In this document: positions 9,999 to 17,962 of the stretch, piece after piece
Numbering within the stretch: the stretch's first letter is position 1
Layout of the letters: each line of letters begins with the position of its first letter
Assembly (NCBI GenBank): GCA_030817875.1
Contig: JAUSZU010000001.1
Coordinates: 3,348,001 to 3,412,000, forward strand
From: Flavobacterium sp. W4I14
GTDB taxonomy: Bacteria > Bacteroidota > Bacteroidia > Sphingobacteriales > Sphingobacteriaceae
DNA: 64,000 nucleotides
Direction of reading: 5' to 3'
Made by a program: the position numbers and the translations under genes
The notes under the pieces: model-generated
Database searches by the model: none
Seen by the model: the letters and a program-made list of their open reading frames with translations, nothing else
Told to the model about the DNA's origin: nothing

Positions 9999-10002
9999 AA
10001 TT

Positions 10003-10074
10003 AGAAAGCAAAGTGCTTAAGCGTGCTCTAACACTTTGCTTTTCTTATTTTTCTTTAGTCCCGATAAATCGGGA
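10003..10074 (-). repeat. Two hairpins between tuf and tRNA-Trp
   Basis: One stem pairs AAAGCAAAGTG (from 10005) with CACTTTGCTTT (from 10032). A second pairs TCCCGAT (10059-10065) with ATCGGGA (10068-10074) just past the tuf stop codon. Neither has a good U-run on the minus strand, so RNA processing around the tRNA or partial termination is more likely than full termination. Confidence 0.5.
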
Positions 10075-10082
10075 TTTAAGAT

Positions 10083-11270
10083 TTATTTTAAAATTTCAGT
10101 TACCTGACCAGCACCTACTGTTCTACCACCTTCACGGATAGCGAAACGTAGACCTTTTTCCATTGCGATAGCGTTGATCAACTTTACAGTGATTGTAACG
10201 TTATCACCTGGCATTACCATCTCAGTACCTTCAGCTAGTGAAATCTCACCAGTAACGTCTGTGGTACGGAAATAGAATTGAGGACGGTATTTGTTGAAGA
10301 ATGGAGTGTGACGACCACCTTCTGCTTTTGATAATACATAGATCTCAGCTTTGAAATCAGTGTGAGGAGTTACTGAACCTGGTTTACAGATTACCATACC
10401 ACGACGGATATCAGTTTTCTCAATACCACGTAACAATAAACCTACGTTATCACCAGCTTCACCATAATCTAAGATCTTACGGAACATCTCAACACCAGTT
10501 ACTGTAGATTTTAAGTTCTCAGCACCCATACCTAAGATTTCAACTGGATCTCCAGAGTTGATTACACCACGCTCGATACGACCAGTTGCTACAGTACCAC
10601 GACCAGTGATCGAGAATACATCTTCAACAGGCATTAAGAATGGGAGATCAGTTAAACGTGGAGGAATTGGAATGTAGCTATCAACAGCATCCATTAATTC
10701 CATAATTTTTGCTACCCATTTAGCATCTCCGTTCAAACCACCTAAAGCAGAACCTTGAATAACAGGAATATCATCACCAGGGAAATCATAGAACGATAAT
10801 AATTCACGAACTTCCATTTCTACTAATTCTAATAATTCAGGATCATCAACCATATCCACTTTGTTCATGAATACAACCAATGAAGGTACACCAACCTGAC
10901 GAGCCAATAAGATGTGCTCACGAGTTTGTGGCATTGGACCATCAGTAGCAGCAACAACGATAATAGCACCATCCATTTGAGCCGCACCTGTAACCATGTT
11001 TTTAACATAATCCGCGTGACCTGGACAATCTACGTGTGCGTAGTGACGGTTTGCAGTTGAATACTCAACGTGCGCAGTATTAATTGTAATACCTCTTTCT
11101 TTTTCCTCAGGAGCTGAGTCAATTGAATCGAATGAACGTGCCTCAGATAAACCTGCATCAGCTAAAACTTTTGTAATAGCTGCTGTTAAAGTTGTTTTAC
11201 CGTGATCGACGTGACCGATTGTACCGATGTTTAAGTGCGGTTTACTACGGTCAAATTTTTCTTTTGCCAT
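10083..11270 (-). CDS. tuf: Translation elongation factor Tu
   Basis: EF-Tu delivers aminoacyl-tRNA to the ribosome at the cost of GTP. The 395-residue product has the G1 motif [10 protein letters not shown] near residue 19, the switch region [23 protein letters not shown] (G3), NKVDM (G4) and SAL (G5), followed by beta-barrel domains 2 and 3 ending [14 protein letters not shown]. It lies between a four-tRNA cluster and tRNA-Trp-secE-nusG and is very likely transcribed with the upstream tRNAs. Confidence 0.98.
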   Translation of the reverse strand: MAKEKFDRSKPHLNIGTIGHVDHGKTTLTAAITKVLADAGLSEARSFDSIDSAPEEKERGITINTAHVEYSTANRHYAHVDCPGHADYVKNMVTGAAQMDGAIIVVAATDGPMPQTREHILLARQVGVPSLVVFMNKVDMVDDPELLELVEMEVRELLSFYDFPGDDIPVIQGSALGGLNGDAKWVAKIMELMDAVDSYIPIPPRLTDLPFLMPVEDVFSITGRGTVATGRIERGVINSGDPVEILGMGAENLKSTVTGVEMFRKILDYGEAGDNVGLLLRGIEKTDIRRGMVICKPGSVTPHTDFKAEIYVLSKAEGGRHTPFFNKYRPQFYFRTTDVTGEISLAEGTEMVMPGDNVTITVKLINAIAMEKGLRFAIREGGRTVGAGQVTEILK

Positions 11271-11395
11271 TTTATTTATAACTAATTAGTAGGTTAACTT
11301 TTTATTAATTTTATTTATTGTTTTGATGCAATGCAACACAAAAAACCTTGTCTACCCTGCATATTAAACAGATTTAACAAAGCTTTATTATCCTG

Positions 11396-11467
<72 letters not shown>

Positions 11468-11550
11468 TTTTTAGTTTCCAGTTCCAGCCTTTTAGTTTTA
11501 ACCAAATTAAAACTGTTACCGATAACTGCCCACTTTCTAATTTTTATTGG

Positions 11551-11623
11551 AGCGGAAGACGAGGTTCGAACTCGCGACCTATAGCTTGGAAGGCTATCGC
11601 TCTACCAACTGAGCTACTTCCGC
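11551..11623 (-). tRNA. tRNA-Gly (anticodon TCC)
   Basis: Acceptor arms GCGGAAG and CTTCCGC pair perfectly. The anticodon stem ATAGC/GCTAT encloses CTTCCAA, giving anticodon TCC. Canonical D arm (AGCTCAGTTGGTAGAGC) and T arm (GAGTTCGAACCTC) are present. Confidence 0.96.
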
Positions 11624-11704
11624 TTTTAAAAACTAGTGATTGATTGAATGAAAGAATGATAGAAATAATCTCTCATTAAAACATTTGGTCGTTCATTTAA
11701 AGTG

Positions 11705-11787
11705 TGGGGAGAGAAGGATTCGAACCTTCGAAATCTTGCGATAACAGAGTTACAGTCTGTCCCATTTGGCCGCTCTGGAATCTCCCC
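11705..11787 (-). tRNA. tRNA-Tyr (anticodon GTA)
   Basis: Acceptor arms GGGGAGA and TCTCCCC pair perfectly. The anticodon stem ACAGA/TCTGT encloses CTGTAAC, giving anticodon GTA. A long variable arm (class II tRNA) explains the 83-base length. Confidence 0.96.
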
Positions 11788-11826
11788 ATTTTTTACTTTA
11801 AAATGCTAACACTTTAAAATAAAAAG

Positions 11827-11899
<73 letters not shown>

Positions 11900-12027
11900 T
11901 TTAAATTTTGTGCAATGATACGAAAAATCTTCATTTTTCATACTATTAACGTGTTTTTTTAAAACTTTTATCTTTTTAAAGAACAACCCTTTTCTTCTTG
12001 GCCTAACACCGTTTCCGAAAGGGAATG

Positions 12028-12057
12028 CAAATATACACACTTATATTTCACTTCAAA
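12028..12057 (-). promoter_or_regulatory. Promoter of the tRNA-tuf-secE-nusG transcript
   Basis: On the minus strand TTTG (12057-12054), an 18-base spacer and TATATTTG (12035-12028) closely match the Bacteroidetes sigma-ABfr consensus TTTG-N19-TAnnTTTG. It is about 130 bases ahead of the first tRNA and is the best promoter candidate for this stable-RNA and EF-Tu operon. Confidence 0.7.
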
Positions 12058-12377
12058 ATAAATTTGAAAAAAAATAGCGAAATTTTTAGCCCTCCCACTC
12101 AATTAAGACGATTTAAAATAATAGGTACTTCATAATCAGTTGCTTTGCTTTCGCTTAAAAATGTATTATTTTTTTAACTTTTTCTGTGTTCTAACGAATA
12201 TGAATCGGTTTTTAAGTTTAATTGCACTTGCCCCCATGCCCCGGTCCTTTCCAGCTACCACTTCTTATATCGTTTAACACCACAAAATCATTTATATTCC
12301 TATTAAATTTTAAAAAAAACCAATCGATACCATTATTTATTATTCAAAAACAATAGTAAATCCCTCACGATAGTCCA
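12058..12377. other. Gene-free stretch between the tRNA promoter and the hpf terminator
   Basis: This 320-base AT-rich stretch has no credible reading frame on either strand and no RNA structure I can defend. The words cagttgctttgctttcgctt near 12140 resemble the hpf 3' coding end near 12440 (cagcagcttcgctttcgctt), suggesting a partial duplication of the 3' end of that gene. Confidence 0.4.
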
Positions 12378-12413
12378 TAAAAAAGGCAACATAATGATTA
12401 ATCATGTTGCCCT
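12378..12413 (-). terminator. Terminator after hpf
   Basis: GGCAACAT (12385-12392) pairs with ATGTTGCC (12404-12411), with an inner ATGATTAATCAT palindrome. On the minus strand a U-rich run follows, making a rho-independent terminator about 22 bases after the hpf stop codon. Confidence 0.75.
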
Positions 12414-12434
12414 TTCTTAAAATTATGCTAATTT

Positions 12435-12782
12435 TTAGTAATCAGCAGCTTCGCTTTCGCTTAAAATTGCTTTATGCTCACTTAATTTTGCGCGTGTTTT
12501 ATCTTTATGTTTAGTGATCTGCTTTCTTAATGACTCAATTGCCAGATCTGTGGCTTCTTCGAATGATTTACATTGTTCTTTAGCGAAGAGGGTACCTCCC
12601 GGCACAATGAGTTTTATCTCACTAATTTTATTGGCCTCATCCTCTACGTTTTCTAACTTTAAATACACTTCTCCGCTAATGATCTGGTCGAAAAACTGAT
12701 CTAGCTTATTTGCTTTTTTTTGTATAAAATCTAACAACTTACTGTCTGCACTGAAGTGGATTGATTGAACTCCGATTTTCAT
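12435..12782 (-). CDS. hpf: Ribosome hibernation promoting factor (short HPF/RaiA family)
   Basis: HPF-family proteins bind the decoding channel of idle 30S subunits and preserve ribosomes in stationary phase. The 115-residue product covers the beta-alpha-beta-beta-beta-alpha HPF fold (IGVQSIHFSADSKLLDFIQK to SFEEATDLAIESLRKQITKH) and lacks the C-terminal dimerisation domain of long HPF. The ATG at 12780-12782 is preceded by an AGGAGG Shine-Dalgarno, rare in this phylum. It is 14 bases behind xerC, so the two share a transcript. Confidence 0.93.
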   Translation of the reverse strand: MKIGVQSIHFSADSKLLDFIQKKANKLDQFFDQIISGEVYLKLENVEDEANKISEIKLIVPGGTLFAKEQCKSFEEATDLAIESLRKQITKHKDKTRAKLSEHKAILSESEAADY

Positions 12783-12786
12783 TTTT

Positions 12787-12792
12787 CCTCCT
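12787..12792 (-). promoter_or_regulatory. Strong Shine-Dalgarno of hpf
   Basis: AGGAGG on the minus strand lies four bases before the hpf ATG, within the 14-base xerC-hpf spacer. xerC and the ribosomal protein genes examined here lack such a site, which fixes the hpf start and suggests special translational control. Confidence 0.8.
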
Positions 12793-12796
12793 TTTT

Positions 12797-13681
12797 TTAC
12801 GCCTTTGGATGGGCTTGTTTATAAATTGTTTTTAATCTTTCGATTGAATTGTGGGTGTAAACCTGGGTTGCCGCTAAGCTGGCGTGACCCAAAAGTTCTT
12901 TAATTGCATTTAGATCTGCTCCTGCATTTAGCAGGCTTGTTGCATAACTATGCCGAAGCACGTGGGGACTTTTCTTCTCATTGGTTGATACGTGGTTTAG
13001 GTATGAGGTAACAATACGGTATATTAACTTTGGATATGCCGCTGCACCTGTATTGGTAACGATTAAGATAAGCAAATTGTTATTAAAGTTTTGCAACTTT
13101 TTTAGCTCAATATAGGTATTCACCTGATTAATAAGCTGTTTATTTACAGGAATAATCCGTTCTTTATTTCTTTTACCCAATACCTTTATTGTTCCCGAAT
13201 AAATATCAATATCTGTATCTTTTAGCTGGAGTAGCTCTGTTAAGCGCATGCCGGTACCAAAAAGCAATTCGATTACCAGATGATCGCGAACGGATGGGAA
13301 ACTTTCGTTAAAATAATGTTCGGAATCAAGCAAATAATCCATCTTTTGCGAATCAACAAATACGGGTAGTCTTTTAGGTATTTTTGGCGCTTTAATTAAA
13401 ATGGTAGGATTTTGTTCAATCTTTCCGCTTCGCTGCAAAAATTTATAAAAGCTCCTTAATGTCGAAATTTTTCTATTGATGGTCTGTTCTGATACTTTCT
13501 TCTCCATCAGATCTACCATATAGCCCCTTAGGTGAATATGCTTAACTTCTAAAAAGTTTAGCTCGAATGTAATATTGATATACTCTTCAAACTGATCTAA
13601 ATCTGTTTGATAAGAGGTAATGGTGTGCTGAGAATAGCGCTTCTCGTGAGTTAAATAGGTTATAAAACTTTTTAGCAACAT
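12797..13681 (-). CDS. xerC: Tyrosine recombinase XerC/XerD
   Basis: Site-specific tyrosine recombinases of this kind resolve chromosome dimers at dif together with FtsK. The 294-residue product has the N-terminal SAM-like core-binding domain (LKSFITYLTHEKRYSQHTIT) and a C-terminal catalytic domain with the Arg in GTGMRLTELL, the HxLR motif in SPHVLRHSYAT, and the His and Tyr nucleophile in LGHASLAATQVYTH. Family assignment is firm; XerC versus XerD cannot be told from this window. Its position between rpsU and hpf is common in Bacteroidetes. Confidence 0.92.
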   Translation of the reverse strand: MLLKSFITYLTHEKRYSQHTITSYQTDLDQFEEYINITFELNFLEVKHIHLRGYMVDLMEKKVSEQTINRKISTLRSFYKFLQRSGKIEQNPTILIKAPKIPKRLPVFVDSQKMDYLLDSEHYFNESFPSVRDHLVIELLFGTGMRLTELLQLKDTDIDIYSGTIKVLGKRNKERIIPVNKQLINQVNTYIELKKLQNFNNNLLILIVTNTGAAAYPKLIYRIVTSYLNHVSTNEKKSPHVLRHSYATSLLNAGADLNAIKELLGHASLAATQVYTHNSIERLKTIYKQAHPKA

Positions 13682-13785
13682 TCAATATCTTTTTGCTGGG
13701 CATTGATATGAAGTTACAAATAGTTTTGATATAAAGAAATCATTAATTAATTGTTTATTGTAAAGTTTTCGATTTCTTTTTAAAC

Positions 13786-13816
13786 AAAAAAGTCCCGATC
13801 AAATGATCAGGACTTT
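13786..13816 (-). terminator. Terminator after rpsU
   Basis: AAAGTCC-(c)-GATCA pairs with TGATC-(a)-GGACTTT across 13789-13816, and on the minus strand U-runs follow (TTTTTTG, then TTT). It lies about 25 bases past the rpsU stop codon and separates it from xerC. Confidence 0.8.
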
Positions 13817-13838
13817 CATGTTTTTATATCGTAAACAA

Positions 13839-14033
13839 CTAAGAAGTTGTATCTAGATTCATATTCTGAATGTAAACAGCATGTTTAATTTCAGTACGGC
13901 GAGCAACGGATTTTTTCTCGTATGCTTGGCGACTACGTAGTTCTCTCAATACACCAGTTTTTTCAAACTTTTTCTTGAAACGTTTAAGGGCTTTATCTAA
14001 TGATTCGCCGTCTTTAATGTTGATAATGATCAT
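13839..14033 (-). CDS. rpsU: 30S ribosomal protein bS21
   Basis: bS21 sits near the 3' end of 16S rRNA; in Bacteroidetes it helps to bury the anti-Shine-Dalgarno sequence. The 64-residue product has the expected MIIINIKDGESLDKALKRF start and the basic FKKKFEKTGVLRELRSRQAYEKKSVARR helix pair. It has a near-perfect Shine-Dalgarno ten bases upstream of the ATG, unlike most genes here, consistent with bS21-responsive autoregulation. It has its own -7 box and terminator. Confidence 0.96.
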   Translation of the reverse strand: MIIINIKDGESLDKALKRFKKKFEKTGVLRELRSRQAYEKKSVARRTEIKHAVYIQNMNLDTTS

Positions 14034-14043
14034 AACGCTGAAA

Positions 14044-14053
14044 TACCTCCTCT
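14044..14053 (-). promoter_or_regulatory. Extended Shine-Dalgarno of rpsU
   Basis: The minus strand reads AGAGGAGGTA ten bases before the rpsU ATG, complementary to the 16S tail ACCUCC. Since ribosomes of this phylum normally occlude that tail with bS21, such a site can act as a sensor of bS21-free ribosomes. Confidence 0.8.
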
Positions 14054-14088
14054 CGTGGTTTTTAAAATTTCCCGTGCTATCGGGGCTG

Positions 14089-14096
14089 CAAATGTA
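14089..14096 (-). promoter_or_regulatory. -7 box for rpsU
   Basis: TACATTTG on the minus strand matches TAnnTTTG exactly, about 55 bases before the rpsU ATG. I see no convincing -33 TTTG at the right distance. Confidence 0.5.
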
Positions 14097-14202
14097 AGCA
14101 AAATATTGAAAATGAGAAAGGTTTTATAAAAAGAAAATTTTATTTAAATCGTTAGTTAAACTAAACTGTTGTTTACCTACATTTATATATACATTATATG
14201 AT

Positions 14203-14589
14203 ATGACAACAGGCAAAAAAGTAGGCTCAATTATCACGGTTATAGTCGTTATTTTACTCGCAGCAATCTGCTATTACCGGTATTTCTTTGTTTTTGGCGA
14301 AGGCGTTAAAGCCGGCGAATTAAATTATGTAGTAAAGAAAGGCTATCTGTTTAAAACCTACGAAGGGAAATTGATCCAGAGTGGGGTAAAATCCAGACAA
14401 GCGGGAACATTACAAAATAATGAGTTTGAGTTTTCTATTGCAAGTAAAGAAATTGCAGATAAAATGATGGCCAATAGTGGCAAATTTTACGAACTCCACT
14501 ATAAAGAATATAAAAATACCCTGCCTTGGCGCGGATTTAGCGTTTATGTAGTAGATAGCATTTTAACCACTAAAGATATACCGCAATAA
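14203..14589 (+). CDS. Small membrane-anchored protein of unknown function
   Basis: The 128-residue product starts MTTGKKVGSIITVIVVILLAA: one N-terminal transmembrane helix followed by a soluble domain of about 100 residues, probably periplasmic, with the motif GVKAGELNYVVKKGYLFKTYEGKL. Similar small proteins are widespread in Bacteroidetes, sometimes carrying a 6-phosphogluconate dehydrogenase label that nothing in this sequence supports (no NADP-binding glycine motif). It stands alone, divergent from rpsU. Function unknown. Confidence 0.75.
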   Translation: MTTGKKVGSIITVIVVILLAAICYYRYFFVFGEGVKAGELNYVVKKGYLFKTYEGKLIQSGVKSRQAGTLQNNEFEFSIASKEIADKMMANSGKFYELHYKEYKNTLPWRGFSVYVVDSILTTKDIPQ

Positions 14590-14610
14590 GCTGAACATAA
14601 GCAGAAAGCG

Positions 14611-14701
14611 AAAAGTCCAAAGACTAAAGCTTAAAGATCTGGAAAGATAGTTTAACACCATGCCTATCCGCTTTGGTCTTTCGGCTTTAGTCTTTAAGCT
14701 T
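14611..14701. repeat. Imperfect inverted repeat of taaagact/agtcttta words
   Basis: The left arm (ccaaagactaaagcttaaag, from about 14617) and the right arm (ctttcggctttagtctttaagc, from about 14678) can fold into a long imperfect hairpin. The same word family recurs downstream of purH (42220-42309), so it is a dispersed intergenic element that may also act as a bidirectional terminator here. Confidence 0.5.
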
Positions 14702-14875
14702 TTAACCTTTCTTCGGCACCTTCGCTCCTTCTTTCCTGGCTTCCGATAATCCGATAGCAACTGCCTGCTTTTTAGAAGTCACTTTTTTACCTGATCCGCT
14801 TTTAAGCTTACCTTCTTTCATTTCGTGCATGGTTTTTTCTACTTTTTCACCAGCTTTTTCTGAATACTTTGCCAT
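14702..14875 (-). CDS. Small basic protein, DUF6496-like
   Basis: The 57-residue product begins MAKYSEKAGEKVEKTMHEMK and continues with GKLKSGSGKKVTSKKQAVAI and a GLSEARKEGAKVPKKG tail. The pattern (K/E-rich helix, then GSGKKVTSxKQAxAIxLSEAR) is that of a small conserved family of unknown function, DUF6496, abundant in soil Bacteroidetes. ATG at 14873-14875, stop at 14702-14704. No neighbouring operon. Nucleic-acid binding would be only a guess from its charge. Confidence 0.75.
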   Translation of the reverse strand: MAKYSEKAGEKVEKTMHEMKEGKLKSGSGKKVTSKKQAVAIGLSEARKEGAKVPKKG

Positions 14876-15125
14876 ATTTTTAGTTCATTAGTTCAATGGT
14901 CAATAGCTCATTGATAATTGCCCATTGATTATTAATCTTTATACTTCAGTAAAAACACAGACAATTTAAAGTTGGTTTTGAAAATTTTAAAACAAAAAAA
15001 ATCCGGAGGTGGTTAAACCGTCCGGATTACTCATAATATATTTGGCTTTTATAAGGTTGAAGGCGAAAAGTTTAAGGTATAAGATTCGATGCATAAGCCC
15101 TAAACCTTCTACCTCCTTAAACCCT

Positions 15126-16281
15126 CTACCTTGATAATACTTCTCTGGCAATTACAATTTTCTGTATTTCAGACGTTCCTTCGCCTATTGTACATAATTT
15201 ACTATCGCGATAAAATTTTTCTACCGGAAAATCTTTGGTATAACCATAACCGCCAAATATCTGAACAGCTTCTGTTGCTACCCTTACCGAAACCTCTGAG
15301 GCAAAATATTTTGCCATGGCCGATTCTTTTGTCATAGGCAAATGCCTGTTCTTTAAATCTGCTGCCTGCCGGATCAATAATTCGGCTGCTTCAATTTCGG
15401 TAGCCATATCAGCCAGTTTAAAACTAATGGCCTGAAAGCTGGCAATGGGCTGACCAAATTGCTGGCGTTGTTTTGAATAAGCTACCGCAGCATCAAAAGC
15501 ACCTTTTGCAATACCTAAAGCCAATGCAGCAATAGAAATCCTTCCACCATCTAAAACTTTCATCGCCTGTTTAAAACCTTCACCAACATCCCCCAATAAA
15601 TTAGCCTTTGGTACGCGGCAGTTGTCAAAAATCATTTCTGTGGTTTCTGATGCACGCATGCCTAATTTATTTTCTTTTTTGCCCGCCGTAAAACCAGGTG
15701 TACCACGCTCTACCACAATGGCCGAAATCCCTTTCGAGCTTCCCTGTTCCCCGGTTCTCACCATAACAACCGCAATATCGCCGCTTTTACCATGGGTAAT
15801 CCAATTTTTTGCACCATTTATAATATAGTCATCACCATCTTCAACAGCGGTGGTCATCATTCTCAGTGCATCCGAACCTGTGTTTGCTTCTGTTAAGCCC
15901 CAGGCACCAATCCATTCGGCCCTAGCCAGCTTTGGTAACCACCTTTGCTTTTGTTCTGCATTGGCAAAGGCCAGAATATGCCGCGGTACATAAAGAGTTG
16001 TGTGCAGCCAGTGATAAGCCGATTGAACCACAAACCCGGGCCACTTCTACAATTACATCAACATATTCCTGATAGCCCAATCCAGAGCCTCCATGTTCTT
16101 CGGGAACCAAAACGCCCATTAAACCTAATTCGCCGAGCTGTTTAAACAATTCGACAGGAAAATGCTGTGCCTCATCCCATTCCATTATATGTGGACGGAT
16201 GTTTTTCTCTGCAAAATCGCGGACCATGGCCTTTACACTCTGCTGAGTTTCTGTTTCTGAAAAATCGAAGCTTACGCTCAT
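15126..16281 (-). pseudogene. Acyl-CoA dehydrogenase with an internal frameshift
   Basis: Acyl-CoA dehydrogenases are FAD enzymes that introduce the 2,3-double bond in fatty-acid or branched-chain amino-acid catabolism. The first frame encodes the N-terminal helical domain from [14 protein letters not shown] (ATG 16279-16281) to [15 protein letters not shown]. The second continues [20 protein letters not shown] to the C-terminus (QIFGGYGYTKDFPVEKFYRD, then GTSEIQKIVIAREVL). They join perfectly if one base is removed within CCGCGG at 15981-15986, restoring a 384-residue protein of normal length with the WGLTEANTGSD FAD motif. Either the gene is broken by a one-base insertion or the base is a sequencing error. 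Confidence 0.85.
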
Positions 16282-16311
16282 TAAATTTATATTTATAGTT
16301 AGTTGAGGCAA

Positions 16312-16967
16312 TTATAAACAATTATTTGATAGTTAGTTACCATTAAATATTTGTGCAATTACAGAATGAAATGGTATTCGGTTCAATTAGTTTATCGGTT
16401 AATTTTAAACCTTGAAATTAACCGATAAAGTTTTTTTCTATTTTTCTTACAACTATAGCCGAATAAACTAATTATGTGGCGTTTTTGATGAATATAGATA
16501 AAATTGAGGAATGGCAATGGATGTATACATTCAGTTTTTCGCAAAACATTTGTTGAAAATGGATTCTCTTAAACTTTGCAGACAATTAACTCCTATACTA
16601 ACCCAGAACAGGAAATACATAATTTTTAACTTGGTTGTCTTTTTTTTTTGGAAATCAGATACAGAAGCGTTTGGTGTTATTCAGCCCTGCTCTCCACTTT
16701 ATTTCGTTACACTTCATGTTCGTTCCGATCAGGTTTAGGTGGCACGGCCGGGAGTATGATTTAGGGTTGACCAGCATTGCTCCTCTATGATTAAACCTGA
16801 TTGGAACGAGCACGAATCCCGATTTAAGCACTTGTTTTACTTTTATTGTATGCTTGCTTCTTTCATGGGTTTTCAATCTGGAGCGTAAAGTGTAAAGCAG
16901 GACTTTCGGAACCAATTAGTACTAATGCTGCTTTCCAAATAAGATTTAACCTTTTAAATTCAAGGTG
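16312..16967. other. Gene-free stretch of about 650 bases
   Basis: Between the acyl-CoA dehydrogenase and the helix-hairpin-helix gene I see no credible coding region on either strand; the open frames have no family features and cross an inverted repeat at 16718-16811. The left part is very AT-rich. A run of ten or more T lies near 16640. Confidence 0.5.
16718..16811. repeat. 20-base inverted repeat with 54-base loop
   Basis: GTTCGTTCCGATCAGGTTTA (16718-16737) and TAAACCTGATTGGAACGAGC (16792-16811) are complementary at 18 of 20 positions. The differing bases would still form G-U pairs in RNA on one strand. It does not resemble the GTCATTTCG-type palindromes elsewhere and has no U-run. Confidence 0.6.
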
Positions 16968-17867
16968 CTAAAAGGAAATATAAGGCGTAATCTTATCGAT
17001 GACCTCTTGGTTTAAAATGATGATCTTTTTTAAATCGGATGGATTAGCATAATTGCCATGCTGTTTGCGGTATTGGATAATGGCATTAATCTGCTTGTAA
17101 GAAAGGTATGGATTGCGCTTTAAATCATCAAACGTTGCTGTATTTATATTTATTGTTTTTAATGGCGCATTACTGATTTCAATCTGATCTTTAATTTCGG
17201 CATATTTATTAGAATCTAATCCATAAACTTCGAGAAGCTGCTCTTTCTTGTAAAAACCACCTAAACGTTCACGGTATTTAATAATCCTAAGCGCAAAAGT
17301 TCCACCAATACCTTTTATCTCATCCAACTGTGCAGAATCGGCCTTATTGATATCGACGATTACTAAAGTTTTTTTAGCGTATTCCTTTTTGTCGAAAGGA
17401 ACATATTTTCTTGAGGAGTTGATGGGTTGATCGGGTATGTTAACATAGGGCGATATCTTTTTATACATTTCTGGTGAAATGGTATACATTTTCTGAAGAT
17501 CTTCGGCTTTGTAAAACTTACCACCCTTAGCAGTATAATTCACAACCGATTGTGCCTGTTTTGGTGATAAACCTAGAGTTTGCCAACCCTGTGCATCTAA
17601 AGTGTTGGGATTGAATTTGAAAAGTTTAACTGTTTTTTCGGGATTTGAATTTTCAATCCGATCACGAATGGTATTTGCATATACCTGATCTGTTATGGTT
17701 ATCTTCTGAATTTGTGCTAAAAGATTTGGGCCATCATTTGAAACGGGCCGATAATAGCTATATATAATAGGTGTAGCCTTAATTACAATAATGATAAAAA
17801 CTAGAAATAGCAATCCATTAAATTCACTTTTGCTAACACCAAAATTTTTGTTGAGCCAAATTTTCAT
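16968..17867 (-). CDS. ComEA-like helix-hairpin-helix protein
   Basis: The 299-residue product has one N-terminal membrane helix (about residues 18-35, GLLFLVFIIIVIKATPII), then three or more helix-hairpin-helix motifs: near 105-150 (TLGLSPKQAQSVVNYTAKGG), 180-225 (DINKADSAQLDEIKGIGGTF) and 235-295 (NINTATFDDLKRNPYLSYKQ). ComEA-family proteins bind double-stranded DNA at the cell surface in natural transformation, but in Bacteroidetes similar proteins are anchored at the inner membrane and their role is untested. It stands alone on its strand. Confidence 0.82.
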   Translation of the reverse strand: MKIWLNKNFGVSKSEFNGLLFLVFIIIVIKATPIIYSYYRPVSNDGPNLLAQIQKITITDQVYANTIRDRIENSNPEKTVKLFKFNPNTLDAQGWQTLGLSPKQAQSVVNYTAKGGKFYKAEDLQKMYTISPEMYKKISPYVNIPDQPINSSRKYVPFDKKEYAKKTLVIVDINKADSAQLDEIKGIGGTFALRIIKYRERLGGFYKKEQLLEVYGLDSNKYAEIKDQIEISNAPLKTININTATFDDLKRNPYLSYKQINAIIQYRKQHGNYANPSDLKKIIILNQEVIDKITPYISF

Positions 17868-17904
17868 TGATGCGATATGACATGTGTATTATAAATATAA
17901 ATCT

Positions 17905-17912
17905 TATTTTTG
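17905..17912 (+). promoter_or_regulatory. -7 box ahead of the fused acyltransferase
   Basis: TATTTTTG matches TAnnTTTG exactly, 50 bases ahead of the ATG at 17963. No clear -33 element is visible. Confidence 0.5.
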
Positions 17913-17962
17913 GAATTGCAAAACTGAGCAGGTTTTGCCAATCAACGCCATAAGAATTTTAT

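Noticed and set aside
16655..16915. 86-codon minus-strand open frame
   Set aside because: It spans an inverted repeat, has odd composition and no recognisable domain; most likely a chance frame.
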